Source: Planctomycetales bacterium 10988 (GTDB lineage Bacteria; Planctomycetota; Planctomycetia; Pirellulales; Pb10988). From it: 64,000 nt of DNA. Below the pieces are notes generated by a model, which was given only the letters and a program-made list of their open reading frames with translations, was not told the DNA's origin and ran no database searches. Made by a program: the position numbers and the translations under genes. Positions 1 through 8,823 of the stretch are shown piece after piece. The stretch is taken from the NCBI GenBank assembly GCA_009664345.1, contig CP043547.1:4802709-4866708 (forward strand), written 5' to 3'. Each line of letters opens with the position of its first letter. Positions within the stretch are counted from its first letter, which is position 1.

Positions 1-875
1 TCGAGGGGTATTTGTTCAACCATCCTGTAGAAATTGTCAATTACGGGAAGGGAGTGCTAGACATCAAACTCTATGAAAGCAAAGACTCCTCTTTCATCGT
101 TAAGCTTTCGGAATATCGCCTCCAAGCAAAAATCGTGGCGAAGGGATTTTTAAACGGGGAGGAAGGGATCGATGAAACTCCGGCGAAGCTCATGGGTGAG
201 CCTGAACTCTTTGTTGTTCGTAAAAAAACGAACTCTCCAGGGAGCTCGGAACAAGAGTATATCCTCAAACCGGAATACGAAACCAATGGAAAGCCCTTTG
301 TTTCCGCCGAGGTTCCCTGGGAAAGTACTACCTCGGATGATCCTCGCCCCAAGCAACCTGCAAAGCCAGAACCTCCGGTGGTTTTTCCTTCCAATCCAGC
401 TAAGAACCCTTACTCTATCTATGAAGAAACGGCAATCGAGGAGGAAGAGAAGTGGGAGTATTTCCCTCCAGTCCCCAGTATCATCCGAGAGACCACTGAT
501 CCATTTAATAATGACACTAAGATCGAAGCGATGGTGAAAAAGGAGTTGACTTCTGGAAATTACGAAACAGCCTTTAACCTCGTAGAGAATTACATCAACA
601 TCGCCCCGGTAGTCATTGTTATCACTGCTTCTTCCACCGTGAAGACAGAGCTTAAGGTTGGCAAGAAGATCATTAAAGATTTACCAGAAAGAGCTTACCT
701 CATAATTAGCAAGTCCTCAGGGGACTGGCTCTGGGCTTCGTATTTAGACCCGGGAGTGTTTCGAAACTATGAGGGTTGGATAAAGGCTTCTGAGTTATCT
801 GACTTTAGCGTGAGCATGCGCCCAAAGCTAGATTCTCATGAGCCCGATCGTCCCCCTAATATGTTAGGTGATTAG
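1..875 (+). CDS. Partial protein with C-terminal SH3-like domain (5' end outside window)
   Basis: The reading frame is open to the left window edge; the first possible start inside (TTG at 12) is not convincing, so the N-terminus is probably missing. What remains is a soluble-looking N-terminal part, a proline-rich, acidic linker (about residues 100-165 counted from the TTG) and a C-terminal region of about 65 residues that looks like a bacterial SH3-like fold, ending in a GDWLWASYLDP...EGWIKASEL pattern. The same pattern (GVWVYAIHRDP...EGWMQREHL) ends the caspase-like protein encoded next, so the two neighbours probably share a domain. A hairpin terminator follows. I do not recognise the N-terminal part, and no catalytic motif is visible. 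The function is unknown; by analogy with SH3-like modules it may bind cell wall or a protein partner. Confidence 0.75.
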   Translation, partial: EGYLFNHPVEIVNYGKGVLDIKLYESKDSSFIVKLSEYRLQAKIVAKGFLNGEEGIDETPAKLMGEPELFVVRKKTNSPGSSEQEYILKPEYETNGKPFVSAEVPWESTTSDDPRPKQPAKPEPPVVFPSNPAKNPYSIYEETAIEEEEKWEYFPPVPSIIRETTDPFNNDTKIEAMVKKELTSGNYETAFNLVENYINIAPVVIVITASSTVKTELKVGKKIIKDLPERAYLIISKSSGDWLWASYLDPGVFRNYEGWIKASELSDFSVSMRPKLDSHEPDRPPNMLGD

Positions 876-969
876 CTCTTGGAGTAGTCTCAATAGAGAG
901 TCAACTTGATAACAATGCCGTCTTTTTGATTACATGTCGGTTTGAAGCTTCTAGCTCCCTAAAAATCCC

Positions 970-1004
970 AAACTCCCTGGAAAGCCTTGTTCTAGGGAGT
1001 TTTT
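970..1004 (+). terminator. Rho-independent terminator after the SH3-like protein gene
   Basis: A 9-bp perfect stem (AAACTCCCT at 970-978 with AGGGAGTTT at 994-1002) is followed by a T run. It lies about 95 nt after the stop at 875 and before the next gene, so the caspase-like gene probably has its own promoter. Confidence 0.75.
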
Positions 1005-1030
1005 GCATTGTGACAGAAATAATTTTCGTT

Positions 1031-1048
1031 TTGGCACGATATTGGATA
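1031..1048 (+). promoter_or_regulatory. Possible sigma-54 type promoter upstream of caspase-like gene
   Basis: TTGGCACG at 1031-1038 is a perfect -24 element of the sigma-54 consensus. At the correct distance the -12 element reads TGGAT, with GA where the nearly invariant GC is expected. It lies in the right place between the preceding terminator and the ATG at 1129. The flawed -12 element makes this a tentative call; a sigma-70 promoter in the TATATAAA stretch just downstream is the alternative. Confidence 0.3.
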
Positions 1049-1128
1049 TATAAAGGTGGAACGCAAAACAATCGATTCGCTCGAAGGCTGCTCACCAAAC
1101 ATTCGGGCATGAATAAAAGGGGGAAATC

Positions 1129-2481
1129 ATGAAAACTTTATCATTCTTACAGTCAGGGTGCTTGGGCCTGCTTGTCCTCTGGGGGGCTTGGACGAACACG
1201 GCTCAAGCACGTGACCCGGACCCAGAGGGTGAAAAATATGCTCTCTTGATCGGGGTCGATGATTATACCCATCTCAATCCGCTTGATTTCTGCGGGGCCG
1301 ATATCCGGGCCTTACGCGAGCAACTGCTGAATTGTGGTTTCGCCGAAAGCCGTCTTTATACAATGCACGATCAGGCGGAAGAGAATCGCTTTCGTCCTAA
1401 CACGAATGCCATTAAGCAGCAACTCGATGTGATCATGAATTTGGCGGAAGAGGAAGATACTGTCTTAATCGCCTTTGCCGGGCATGGGCTGCACATGGAT
1501 GGCAAGAGTTTTCTTTGCCCGCTCGATGCCCACCCGCGATACAAGGAATCGCTGATTTCGTTGGATTTCGTCTTCGACAAGTTGGACGAATGCAAGGCAC
1601 GCCAGAAGTTGTTCTTGGTCGATGCTTGCCGCAATGAAATCGATCCGCCGGGTCGCCGTTCGGTCTCTTTGACGAACGATGCGAATAACTTCACCGAATC
1701 GTTGCAACATCCGCCGCGAGGTTTGGTGGTGCTGACCAGTTGCGATGTTGGGGAATTCGCCATCGAAGACGCCAGCCTCGATCACGGCATCTTCACTCAC
1801 TTCTTGCTTGAAGGACTCAAAGGCGAAGCCGATTACAACCGCGATGGACTGGTCAAAATCTTCGAACTGTTCGACTTCGTGAATCAGCAAACGAAAGATT
1901 ATGTGGCGAAGAAGTTCACCGACACCCAGCGTCCGACCTTGAAAGGGGAGTTGAATGGCAACTTTGTCGTCGCGAAGTTGAACAAGAAACCAGACTTGCC
2001 GACGTTGCCTGATCCGAACAAAGGGAAAGACCCGAAGCCCGGCAAAGACAACAACGATGATCCAACGGAGCTGATGCGTCCGGAAGACCTGTTCCGCAAA
2101 CTGGAAAAGAAACCCGATCCGAACGAACGACCGGCCTTGAAAGACCCGAAAGAACTTTTCCGAGGACTGCCGGGATATAGCTCGGATCGCTTAAGCCCGC
2201 TTTCGCCGGCCAAGTTGGCGGCCCAATCGGGGGACTTGGCGAAAGCTCTGGACTCTTTGCGAAGCGGAGAAACGCTCCACGGGATTGTTCAGTCGCATGA
2301 TGCAGAAATGCGAATCAGTTCTGGAGAGACTTGGCGAGTGGATTATAAAGATACTGTCCAGATCACCGTTCTCTCGGGCGTCTGGGTCTATGCCATCCAC
2401 CGCGATCCCAAGAACGGAACACACGAAGGTTGGATGCAACGGGAACATTTGATGGAAGCTGGCTACGTTCATTCGAACTAA
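1129..2481 (+). CDS. Secreted caspase-like (peptidase C14/metacaspase-type) protein with EF-hand loop and SH3-like C-terminus
   Basis: A signal peptide (residues 1-27, cleavage near AQA-R) precedes a caspase p20-like domain (about 36-285). The catalytic dyad is visible: His119 in AFAGHG and Cys167 in LVDACRN. Residues 235-246 (DYNRDGLVKIFE) fit an EF-hand calcium loop at every key position. A charged Pro/Lys/Asp linker (285-345) leads to an SH3-like C-terminal domain (385-445) resembling that of the upstream gene. Family members are cysteine proteases, usually cleaving after Arg or Lys (metacaspases) or acting as scaffolds; specificity cannot be read here. The ATG at 1129 has a strong AAGGGGGAA ribosome site. 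Export suggests action outside the cytoplasm, unlike death-type caspases. The downstream kinase gene may be functionally related but is separately spaced. Confidence 0.88.
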   Translation: MKTLSFLQSGCLGLLVLWGAWTNTAQARDPDPEGEKYALLIGVDDYTHLNPLDFCGADIRALREQLLNCGFAESRLYTMHDQAEENRFRPNTNAIKQQLDVIMNLAEEEDTVLIAFAGHGLHMDGKSFLCPLDAHPRYKESLISLDFVFDKLDECKARQKLFLVDACRNEIDPPGRRSVSLTNDANNFTESLQHPPRGLVVLTSCDVGEFAIEDASLDHGIFTHFLLEGLKGEADYNRDGLVKIFELFDFVNQQTKDYVAKKFTDTQRPTLKGELNGNFVVAKLNKKPDLPTLPDPNKGKDPKPGKDNNDDPTELMRPEDLFRKLEKKPDPNERPALKDPKELFRGLPGYSSDRLSPLSPAKLAAQSGDLAKALDSLRSGETLHGIVQSHDAEMRISSGETWRVDYKDTVQITVLSGVWVYAIHRDPKNGTHEGWMQREHLMEAGYVHSN

Positions 2482-2568
2482 GCAGTCGTTTGCAAAGCTT
2501 TCCAAGAGGTCATTCTTACAAAAATAGTCCCCGTAATTGGAAATTGTTTCCTAAACTGAAACTTCTAC

Positions 2569-2610
2569 AAACTCTTCTGAGCAGGTCTTGGGAGAGTTTT
2601 TCTTTTTTTG
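2569..2610 (+). terminator. Probable terminator after caspase-like gene
   Basis: A 7-bp stem (AAACTCT at 2569-2575 with AGAGTTT at 2593-2599) has a long loop and is followed by a T-rich tract. It is weaker than the other terminators in the window because of the 17-nt loop. Confidence 0.45.
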
Positions 2611-2753
2611 TATTTGCAATAAGTATTATTCAATAAACAACTTATGTTATTTCAAGAAAGAAAAAATGCAGAGCAGCCCCGTTTTGGCATCCGGCGTGCT
2701 TGAGACTCCTGGCAGAAAAGGACTTCTTCTTCCAGTTTTCAGGAGATTCTAAA

Positions 2754-2957
2754 ATGAGCCGCGAAAATAAATTCATGTACCTCAAGGACTTACTTTCGCA
2801 CGTCGAAGCCTGTTGCGAACAATGGCAATGCTCCGAAGGCGAAGGCGATCGCTATCTGCGAGATGCGATTGAACGGGACCTTTCCGAGTTTCAGCGTGTT
2901 TGCAATACCCTGCTGGAAGGGACTCGACCGGCTTATTGTCCCCGTGTTCCTCGATGA
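2754..2957 (+). CDS. Small hypothetical protein, 67 aa
   Basis: This is a short, probably helical, charged protein (MSRENKFMYLKDLLSH...) with four cysteines, two of them adjacent (EACCEQW). The ATG at 2754 follows an AGGAGA ribosome site at 2741-2746 with good spacing, which favours it over the longer frame starting at 2700. There is no signal peptide or membrane segment and I recognise no family. It lies between the caspase-like gene and the kinase gene on the same strand, but gaps of over 200 nt on both sides suggest it is transcribed alone. Confidence 0.6.
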   Translation: MSRENKFMYLKDLLSHVEACCEQWQCSEGEGDRYLRDAIERDLSEFQRVCNTLLEGTRPAYCPRVPR

Positions 2958-3185
2958 ACTTTTGATGAATTTTTCCCCGACTTCCCAAACCTCCCGTTTT
3001 GCCCGACTCCTCCTTCCTTCTGAACTAACTCTAGGAACCGACTCTTGTTAAGACGATGAACTCCAGCAGACCCTTCGCCCTGATTTAGAGGGGATTTCCG
3101 CATAGGAATCAATATTTTCTAAAAATCGCTTCCCATTCGGATTGTATCGGTTACACTGAATGATGATCCGTTCACAGGGAGGTGA

Positions 3186-6100
3186 ATGATGAAGAAACAT
3201 ATTGTTCCTTTACGGGAAGGAACCCACGAGTCTCGACCGAAAATCCGAGAGTTTTCTCCAGAGACTCCACCCCATAGCTTGCAACTGACTCAACGAACTG
3301 ATTTGCCTCCGGTCGCTGAGTCGAAGATGGCCAACAAATCAGGGCTTTCGCCCTTTGACCTGGGGCTGCATGGCCGGGCAACTTTGCCTGGAACCCCTGA
3401 TGCAGCCGCTTCTGCCAAGGCATCCTCTGCTGAATCTGGCCCATCGGTAGCTTCTCAAACCCCTGCTGCGCTGCCGAAATCGAATGATCGCATCTCTTCG
3501 CTCCTCGGGACTTCGGTTCCTCCCGAGGCAGCCCTGGGCCACCAATTCGGCAACTATGAACTCTTGCAAATCATCGCTCGTGGTGGAATGGGGGTCGTTT
3601 ATAAGGCCCGCCAAATCAACCTCAACCGTATTGTTGCGATCAAGATGATCCTGGCCGGAAAGCTTGCCAGCGAAGATGAAGTGCAACGCTTTGTCTCCGA
3701 AGCAAAGGCCGCCGCCAAGCTGAAACATGAAAATATCGTCACAATCCACGATGTTGGTCAGTATGATGGCCACCATTATTTTTCGATGGATTATGTGGAA
3801 GGAACGAGTCTAGAAGCCTGGATGCGTCGGCACCCGCTCGCCTGCGATCAAGCGGTTCGAATTATTGAAAAGATCGCCAGAGCCATCCATCACGCCCATC
3901 AAAATGGGGTTTTGCACCGGGATTTAAAGCCTTCCAATGTCTTGGTTGATCCGCATGGTCAGCCACGAATTACCGATTTCGGGGTTGCCAAGATCCTTGA
4001 TTCCGATGCTACCCTCACGCGATCCGGAGCGATTCTCGGAACGCCGCACTATATGCCGCCGGAACAGGCTGACCGTCGCAAGCATGACCCCAGCCCGATG
4101 AGTGATGTCTATTCTCTTGGGGCAATTCTTTATGAAATGCTGACCGGGCGACCTCCGATTCAAGAAGGAGGCACGGTCGATGTCCTGTTGCAAATTCTCA
4201 AACATGACCCGATTGCCCCTTCGTTGCTCAATCCGAAAGTCGCGCGGGACTTGGAGACGATCTGTCTCAAATGTTTGCAAAAAGAGCCCCGCAAGCGATA
4301 CCTGACCGCAGAGGATTTGGCCGAAGACCTCAAGCGATTCCGCCTGGGAATGCCGATCAAAGGCCGACCGGTTCCTTGTTGGGAACGGGCTTGGAAATGG
4401 ATCAAAGGGAATCGGGCCTCGACCGCTATTGCCGGAGTGATCGCGTTGTCACTGACTGGCGTGGCGGGCTTGGAAGTCCATTATCGACAAGAACTTCAGG
4501 GCAAAAACGAAGAACTTCAAGACTCGCTGGTGCTGGAAGCTTCTCAACGGGAAGCCTTGCAGAAGCAGAAAGAAGTCAGCGAACGCCGCCGCATCGAAGC
4601 CGATCAACAACGCAAGCAAGCCGAAACGCAACAACGGGAAGCCGAGCGACAACGCCAGCTAGCACTTGAACAACGTCAAGCCGCCGACCTGCAACGCCAA
4701 ATCGCCCAGTATCGGGAACTGATGGCACGGCGGAATCTCTATGCCGTTCACATCCACCTCATTCAGCAAGCCTGGGAAGAGGCCGACCTTGAACTCGCCG
4801 AGGAGTTGCTCGAAGAGAGCCGGCCCAAAGCTGGCGAAGAAGACCTTCGTGGCTTTGAATGGCATTACTATTGGCAGCTTTGCCACTCTGACCAAGCGAC
4901 CTATACCGGGCACCGCCTGGCAATCGGAGGTGTCGATCATTCCCCGGACGGAAAGTACTTGGCCTCGGCCAGCTATGACGGCACCGTTCGGCTTTGGAGT
5001 TCGGAGTGCGAAGGGGAATATACCGTCCTCGATGGGCATGACCGCGGGGCGACCTCGGTTCAGTTCCGACCTGATGGTAAAGCCCTCGCCGTTGGCTGCA
5101 ATGATGGTTCGGTCAAGATTTGGAATGTAGACAAACGCCAGGTGATTTTCAGCTTCCAAGCTCATCACGATTCGGTGTACTCCGTTGCCTATTCGCCGAA
5201 TGGAAAATTCTTCGCGACCGCTGGTGCCGATCGAATCGTCCGGGTGTGGAATGCCTCCACGCACGAAGAAATCTATGCTTTTTCGGGACATCGTGATGCT
5301 GTTACCGCGGTGGCTTTCTCTCCAGATAGCCGCACGCTTGCCAGTGCCAGTGCCGATCGCACCGCCCGACTTTGGGACCTTTTTGGCGGAACCGAACGGG
5401 CCGTACTCACCGGGCATAAGCTTGATGTACAGACCTTGGCCTTCGATCCTAATGGCAAACATTTAGCTACCGGCAGCCAAGACGGGACGATCCGCTTGTG
5501 GAATTATGACGAAGGAAAGAATTGCTTCGCGGTTCATGGAGATGAGCAAGCGGTCAACGCCATCGCCTATTCGCCGGATGGAAAGTTTCTCGCGATTGCG
5601 ACCGCTTCGCATACCTTGCGACTTTTAGAAACCGAATCCTGGCAAGAAGTGACGACCTTACGTGGGCATCTGCAACCTCTCTGGGCGGTTGATTTCTCCG
5701 CGGATGGGAGTTCGATTGCCACCGGAAGCCTCGACCGCACGGTGAAACAGTGGTCGACCGATCAACGCCAGCCCTGTTGCCCACTCTTGGATATTCCCCG
5801 TGAAATTGCTTGCATTACCTTTTCGCCGAAAGGAAATCTCTTGGTTCTCGGCGGCGGCGATCCCTTTAGTACCACCTCGGAAGGTTATGTCCTACTTTCT
5901 TCGGTCAATCGCAGCAAATATGGAAAACAGAATATTGAAACCCTCCGAGTTCCTAGCGGTCCGGTGCAATCAGTGGCCGTTTCTGCGGATGGCCGGCTCT
6001 TGGCTACAGGAACCGGCTCGCCTTACGATCCCGATTTTCGCGGAGTCGTGCAAATCTGGGATTTAGCGACCCAAGAACTTTTGCAAACGCTCCCTGCCGG

Positions 6101-6866
6101 CAACGGTTCGATTCAGGCCCTGGTCTTCGCCGACAATGGAAATTCACTCTATTATACGGATGGCAGCCCCGAGGTGATCAGTTGGGATGTGCAAAAGAAA
6201 TGCCTCCTCGCCCCGCTGGCTGGGCACGTTGCGGGAGTGCAGCAACTTGCGGTTTCTCGCTCCGGTCAGTGGCTCGCCTCCTCGGCACTCGATGAAACGA
6301 TTCGCATTTGGAATCTAGAAGATCGCAGCAGCGTTCAGACGATCCCCGGTTATTTCGGTTCGCTGCCGATTGCCTTTTCTCCCAATCATCAACTCCTTGC
6401 CATGTCGCGAGCCGTTCGCGATGAGTCCTTCACGAACTTAGGCCGAGAGAAGCAAGAGGAAATCTATCGCTTCGGTGATCAAGTTTCCTATTCTCCCGTC
6501 GCTGACATTTCGCTTTTCAACTGGCAACTGAAAGAGGAACAAATTCGCCTGAAAGGGCATGCCCGCCGCGTAAGTTGTTTCGCTTTCTCTCCTGATGGCA
6601 AACGCTTGGCGACCGGCAGCCAAGACCGCACTTTGCGAATTTGGGACCTTGCCTCCGGGCACTTGTTGACGACCATCACCGGACTCAATGGGATGCTCAC
6701 GCAACTCAAGTTTTCGCCGGATGGGCAAGTCTTGGCGAGTTTGACCTCCGATGGACAGGTCCGTATCTGGAACGGAGCGAACAACGGTGTTCCTTCAGTC
6801 CTGCAAGGCCCAACCACCGTGACCTCCGCCTTCCTCGATCACCCTTTGGTGAAAAACCCGCAATAG
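3186..6866 (+). CDS. Membrane Ser/Thr protein kinase with C-terminal WD40 double beta-propeller
   Basis: After a low-complexity N-terminal tail (1-115) comes a Hanks-type kinase domain (about 124-385): glycine loop ARGGMG, Lys153 (VAIKM), HRD at 244-246 in HRDLKPSN, DFG at 264-266, and an APE-like PPE motif. All catalytic residues are intact. One transmembrane segment (about 411-430) is followed by a Gln/Glu/Arg-rich coiled coil (431-530) and by about 14 WD40 repeats to the C-terminus, enough for two seven-bladed propellers. Many repeats end in the usual RLWD/RIWN form. This kinase-TM-WD40 architecture is common in planctomycetes; the propellers would bind unknown ligands outside the cytoplasm, the kinase staying inside. 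The start (GTGA-ATG-ATG) is preceded by GGGAGGTG. The substrate is unknown. Confidence 0.93.
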   Translation: MMKKHIVPLREGTHESRPKIREFSPETPPHSLQLTQRTDLPPVAESKMANKSGLSPFDLGLHGRATLPGTPDAAASAKASSAESGPSVASQTPAALPKSNDRISSLLGTSVPPEAALGHQFGNYELLQIIARGGMGVVYKARQINLNRIVAIKMILAGKLASEDEVQRFVSEAKAAAKLKHENIVTIHDVGQYDGHHYFSMDYVEGTSLEAWMRRHPLACDQAVRIIEKIARAIHHAHQNGVLHRDLKPSNVLVDPHGQPRITDFGVAKILDSDATLTRSGAILGTPHYMPPEQADRRKHDPSPMSDVYSLGAILYEMLTGRPPIQEGGTVDVLLQILKHDPIAPSLLNPKVARDLETICLKCLQKEPRKRYLTAEDLAEDLKRFRLGMPIKGRPVPCWERAWKWIKGNRASTAIAGVIALSLTGVAGLEVHYRQELQGKNEELQDSLVLEASQREALQKQKEVSERRRIEADQQRKQAETQQREAERQRQLALEQRQAADLQRQIAQYRELMARRNLYAVHIHLIQQAWEEADLELAEELLEESRPKAGEEDLRGFEWHYYWQLCHSDQATYTGHRLAIGGVDHSPDGKYLASASYDGTVRLWSSECEGEYTVLDGHDRGATSVQFRPDGKALAVGCNDGSVKIWNVDKRQVIFSFQAHHDSVYSVAYSPNGKFFATAGADRIVRVWNASTHEEIYAFSGHRDAVTAVAFSPDSRTLASASADRTARLWDLFGGTERAVLTGHKLDVQTLAFDPNGKHLATGSQDGTIRLWNYDEGKNCFAVHGDEQAVNAIAYSPDGKFLAIATASHTLRLLETESWQEVTTLRGHLQPLWAVDFSADGSSIATGSLDRTVKQWSTDQRQPCCPLLDIPREIACITFSPKGNLLVLGGGDPFSTTSEGYVLLSSVNRSKYGKQNIETLRVPSGPVQSVAVSADGRLLATGTGSPYDPDFRGVVQIWDLATQELLQTLPAGNGSIQALVFADNGNSLYYTDGSPEVISWDVQKKCLLAPLAGHVAGVQQLAVSRSGQWLASSALDETIRIWNLEDRSSVQTIPGYFGSLPIAFSPNHQLLAMSRAVRDESFTNLGREKQEEIYRFGDQVSYSPVADISLFNWQLKEEQIRLKGHARRVSCFAFSPDGKRLATGSQDRTLRIWDLASGHLLTTITGLNGMLTQLKFSPDGQVLASLTSDGQVRIWNGANNGVPSVLQGPTTVTSAFLDHPLVKNPQ

Positions 6867-7019
6867 GGCGTGTCACGATTCAATCGTGCCGGAAGAGGGA
6901 AACGCTCCAACCAGAATTTTCTTGAGAACCTCCAAAAACGAACGCTTCGCCCCCTTGAGAATTTAGGGATAGCGGGCTATGATCACAGCTTGCTATCCGT
7001 TGCTCATATGGAGTTGATC

Positions 7020-7556
7020 ATGATGCGCCACATTTTATCTGCTTTGGTGCAAAATGTTCCCGGGGTCCTCAGTAATATCTCGGGAATGCTCGCCTCACGC
7101 GGTTTTAACATTATCAGTCTGGCTGTCGGGGAGACCGAACAACACGATCTCTCTCGGATGACGTTTGTCGTCGTTGGAGACGATCGCGTCTTGGAGCAAG
7201 TCCGTAAGCAATTGGAAAAGGTTGTCACGGTCGTTCAGGTTGAAGACATTGGTGCCAAGGACCATGTCGAACGCGATCTGATGTTGATTCGTGTCTCGAC
7301 GGCCGAGCATTCCCTGAGCGAAGTCCGCGAACTCACCGATATTTTCCGTGGTCGAATTGTCGACGTGGCCCCGGAAGAAGTCATGATTGAACTCAGCGGA
7401 CAAGAAGGAAAGATCGAAGCCTTTATTGATTCGGTTCGCCCCTTCGGCATCATTGAACTGGTCCGCACCGGTCGCATTGCCCTCGTGCGAGGAAGCACCC
7501 GCCAAGAAGCCGCCGAGGCTTCCGACGAACCGGTTGTCGAAGAAGCCACGACCTAA
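7020..7556 (+). CDS. ilvN: Acetolactate synthase small (regulatory) subunit
   Basis: This is the regulatory subunit of acetohydroxyacid synthase, the first common enzyme of valine, leucine and isoleucine synthesis; it confers valine feedback control on the catalytic subunit. An N-terminal ACT domain (HILSALVQNVPGVLSNISGM, then RGFNI) and the C-terminal ALS_ss_C part (about 85-160) are both present. The frame extends upstream to 6870, but the family begins at the MMRHIL motif, and ATG 7020 has a GGAG ribosome site 6 nt upstream; ATG 7008 is the alternative. The length of 178 aa is normal. The catalytic subunit gene (ilvB) is not in this window. The next gene, ilvC, is the next pathway step. 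The gene could equally be named ilvH. Confidence 0.93.
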   Translation: MMRHILSALVQNVPGVLSNISGMLASRGFNIISLAVGETEQHDLSRMTFVVVGDDRVLEQVRKQLEKVVTVVQVEDIGAKDHVERDLMLIRVSTAEHSLSEVRELTDIFRGRIVDVAPEEVMIELSGQEGKIEAFIDSVRPFGIIELVRTGRIALVRGSTRQEAAEASDEPVVEEATT

Positions 7557-7659
7557 CGAAGCGGGTTCTTGCCCTCCCATCCCTTGAGTATTCGCTTTCT
7601 TCTCGCTTAAAGAAGAGAGAACGGCCTCTGTTTAAGGATGGTCTCATGGATCGAAGTTA

Positions 7660-7717
7660 CCTGGCAATTTCCTGCCAGGAATCGATCTTTATTATATTAC
7701 AAAATCCCCCCATTTTG
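7660..7717 (+). promoter_or_regulatory. Two inverted repeats in the ilvN-ilvC intergenic leader
   Basis: A perfect 7-bp inverted repeat (CCTGGCA at 7660-7666, TGCCAGG at 7673-7679) is followed by a second one (CAAAAT at 7700-7705, six Cs, ATTTTG at 7712-7717) just before ilvC. Neither has a T run suited to termination. They could be a repressor site or leader RNA structure controlling ilvC. No leader peptide rich in branched-chain residues is evident. Confidence 0.4.
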
Positions 7718-7743
7718 CGTTTGTCAACGAAAAGAGTACGCCA

Positions 7744-8748
7744 ATGCCTGCGACGATTTATTACGATGCCGATGCAGACCTCTCGGCACTGAAAGGGAAG
7801 ACGATTTCGATTTTGGGTTATGGTTCGCAAGGCCATGCCCATGCCCAAAACCTGCGTGATAGCGGCCTCGAAGTGGTCGTCGGTCAACGCCCCGGCAGTG
7901 CCAACTATGATTTGGCCAAGGAACATGGCTTTGAACCGGTCGATATTGCCGAAGCCACCGAACGCGGCGACCTCATCAATATGCTTCTTCCCGATGAAGT
8001 CCAAGGCGATCTCTACAAAGAAAAGGTCAAGCCGAATCTATCACAGGGCAATCTCTTGATGTGCTCGCACGGCTTCAACATTCACTTCAACCAAGTCGAA
8101 CCCCCTCAAGGTGTCGATGCCGCCTTGGTCGCTCCCAAAGGCCCCGGCCACTTGGTCCGTTCCGAATATGAAAAAGGGGGCGGTGTCCCTTGCTTGATCG
8201 CTCTCAGTGATGGAGCCGCGGAAGAAACTCGCAAACTTGCCCTGGCCTATGCCAAAGGGATCGGCGGCACGCGAGCCGGCGTCATCGAAACCAGCTTCGC
8301 GGAAGAAACCGAAACCGACCTCTTCGGGGAACAAGCCGTTCTCTGCGGTGGCGTCAGTGCCCTCGTCAAAGCGGGATACGAAACCCTCGTCGAAGCCGGA
8401 TATCAACCGGAAATGGCTTACTTCGAATGCATGCACGAGTTGAAGTTGATCGTCGATCTCTTCTATCAAGGTGGCCTGAACTACATGCGGTACAGTGTCT
8501 CAAACACCGCCGAATTTGGTGACTATACCCGCGGTCCCCGCATCATCAATGAAGAAACCAAAGCCGAGATGAAAAAGATTCTCGATGAAATCCAAACCGG
8601 GAAATTCGCCCGCGAATGGATTCTCGAAAATCGAGCCAACGCCCCGGCCTTCAAAGCCACGCGTCGCCTCGAACGCGAACACGGCATTGAAGAAATCGGT
8701 CGTCAACTCCGTAGCATGATGCCTTGGATCGACGCCAAAGAAAAATAA
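7744..8748 (+). CDS. ilvC: Ketol-acid reductoisomerase (class I)
   Basis: The enzyme converts 2-acetolactate or 2-aceto-2-hydroxybutyrate to the dihydroxy acid with NAD(P)H and Mg2+, the second shared step of branched-chain amino acid synthesis in the cytoplasm. The Rossmann motif [10 protein letters not shown] (about residues 26-35) lies near the N-terminus. The conserved KGPGH (about 133) and the metal-binding [10 protein letters not shown] (about 188-197) are intact. The length of 334 aa fits the short class I form. The ATG at 7744 follows an AAGAG-type site. A strong terminator follows directly. The gap of 187 nt after ilvN holds inverted repeats, so ilvC may be separately regulated. Confidence 0.97.
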   Translation: MPATIYYDADADLSALKGKTISILGYGSQGHAHAQNLRDSGLEVVVGQRPGSANYDLAKEHGFEPVDIAEATERGDLINMLLPDEVQGDLYKEKVKPNLSQGNLLMCSHGFNIHFNQVEPPQGVDAALVAPKGPGHLVRSEYEKGGGVPCLIALSDGAAEETRKLALAYAKGIGGTRAGVIETSFAEETETDLFGEQAVLCGGVSALVKAGYETLVEAGYQPEMAYFECMHELKLIVDLFYQGGLNYMRYSVSNTAEFGDYTRGPRIINEETKAEMKKILDEIQTGKFAREWILENRANAPAFKATRRLEREHGIEEIGRQLRSMMPWIDAKEK

Positions 8749-8775
8749 GCTTCTTCTTGAAGTATTTATAAAAAG

Positions 8776-8816
8776 AAAAAGGTTCTCTAGATTCCATTAT
8801 TTAGAGAACCTTTTTT
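8776..8816. terminator. Bidirectional terminator between ilvC and the convergent membrane gene
   Basis: A 14-bp perfect stem (AAAAAGGTTCTCTA at 8776-8789 with TAGAGAACCTTTTT at 8802-8815) has flanking A and T runs, so it can end transcription of ilvC and of the convergent gene that stops at 8824. Confidence 0.85.
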
Positions 8817-8823
8817 TATTGAA

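Noticed and set aside
6874-6888. Small hairpin CACGAT-TCA-ATCGTG after the first kinase gene
   Set aside because: A short stem with no T run; too weak to call as a terminator.
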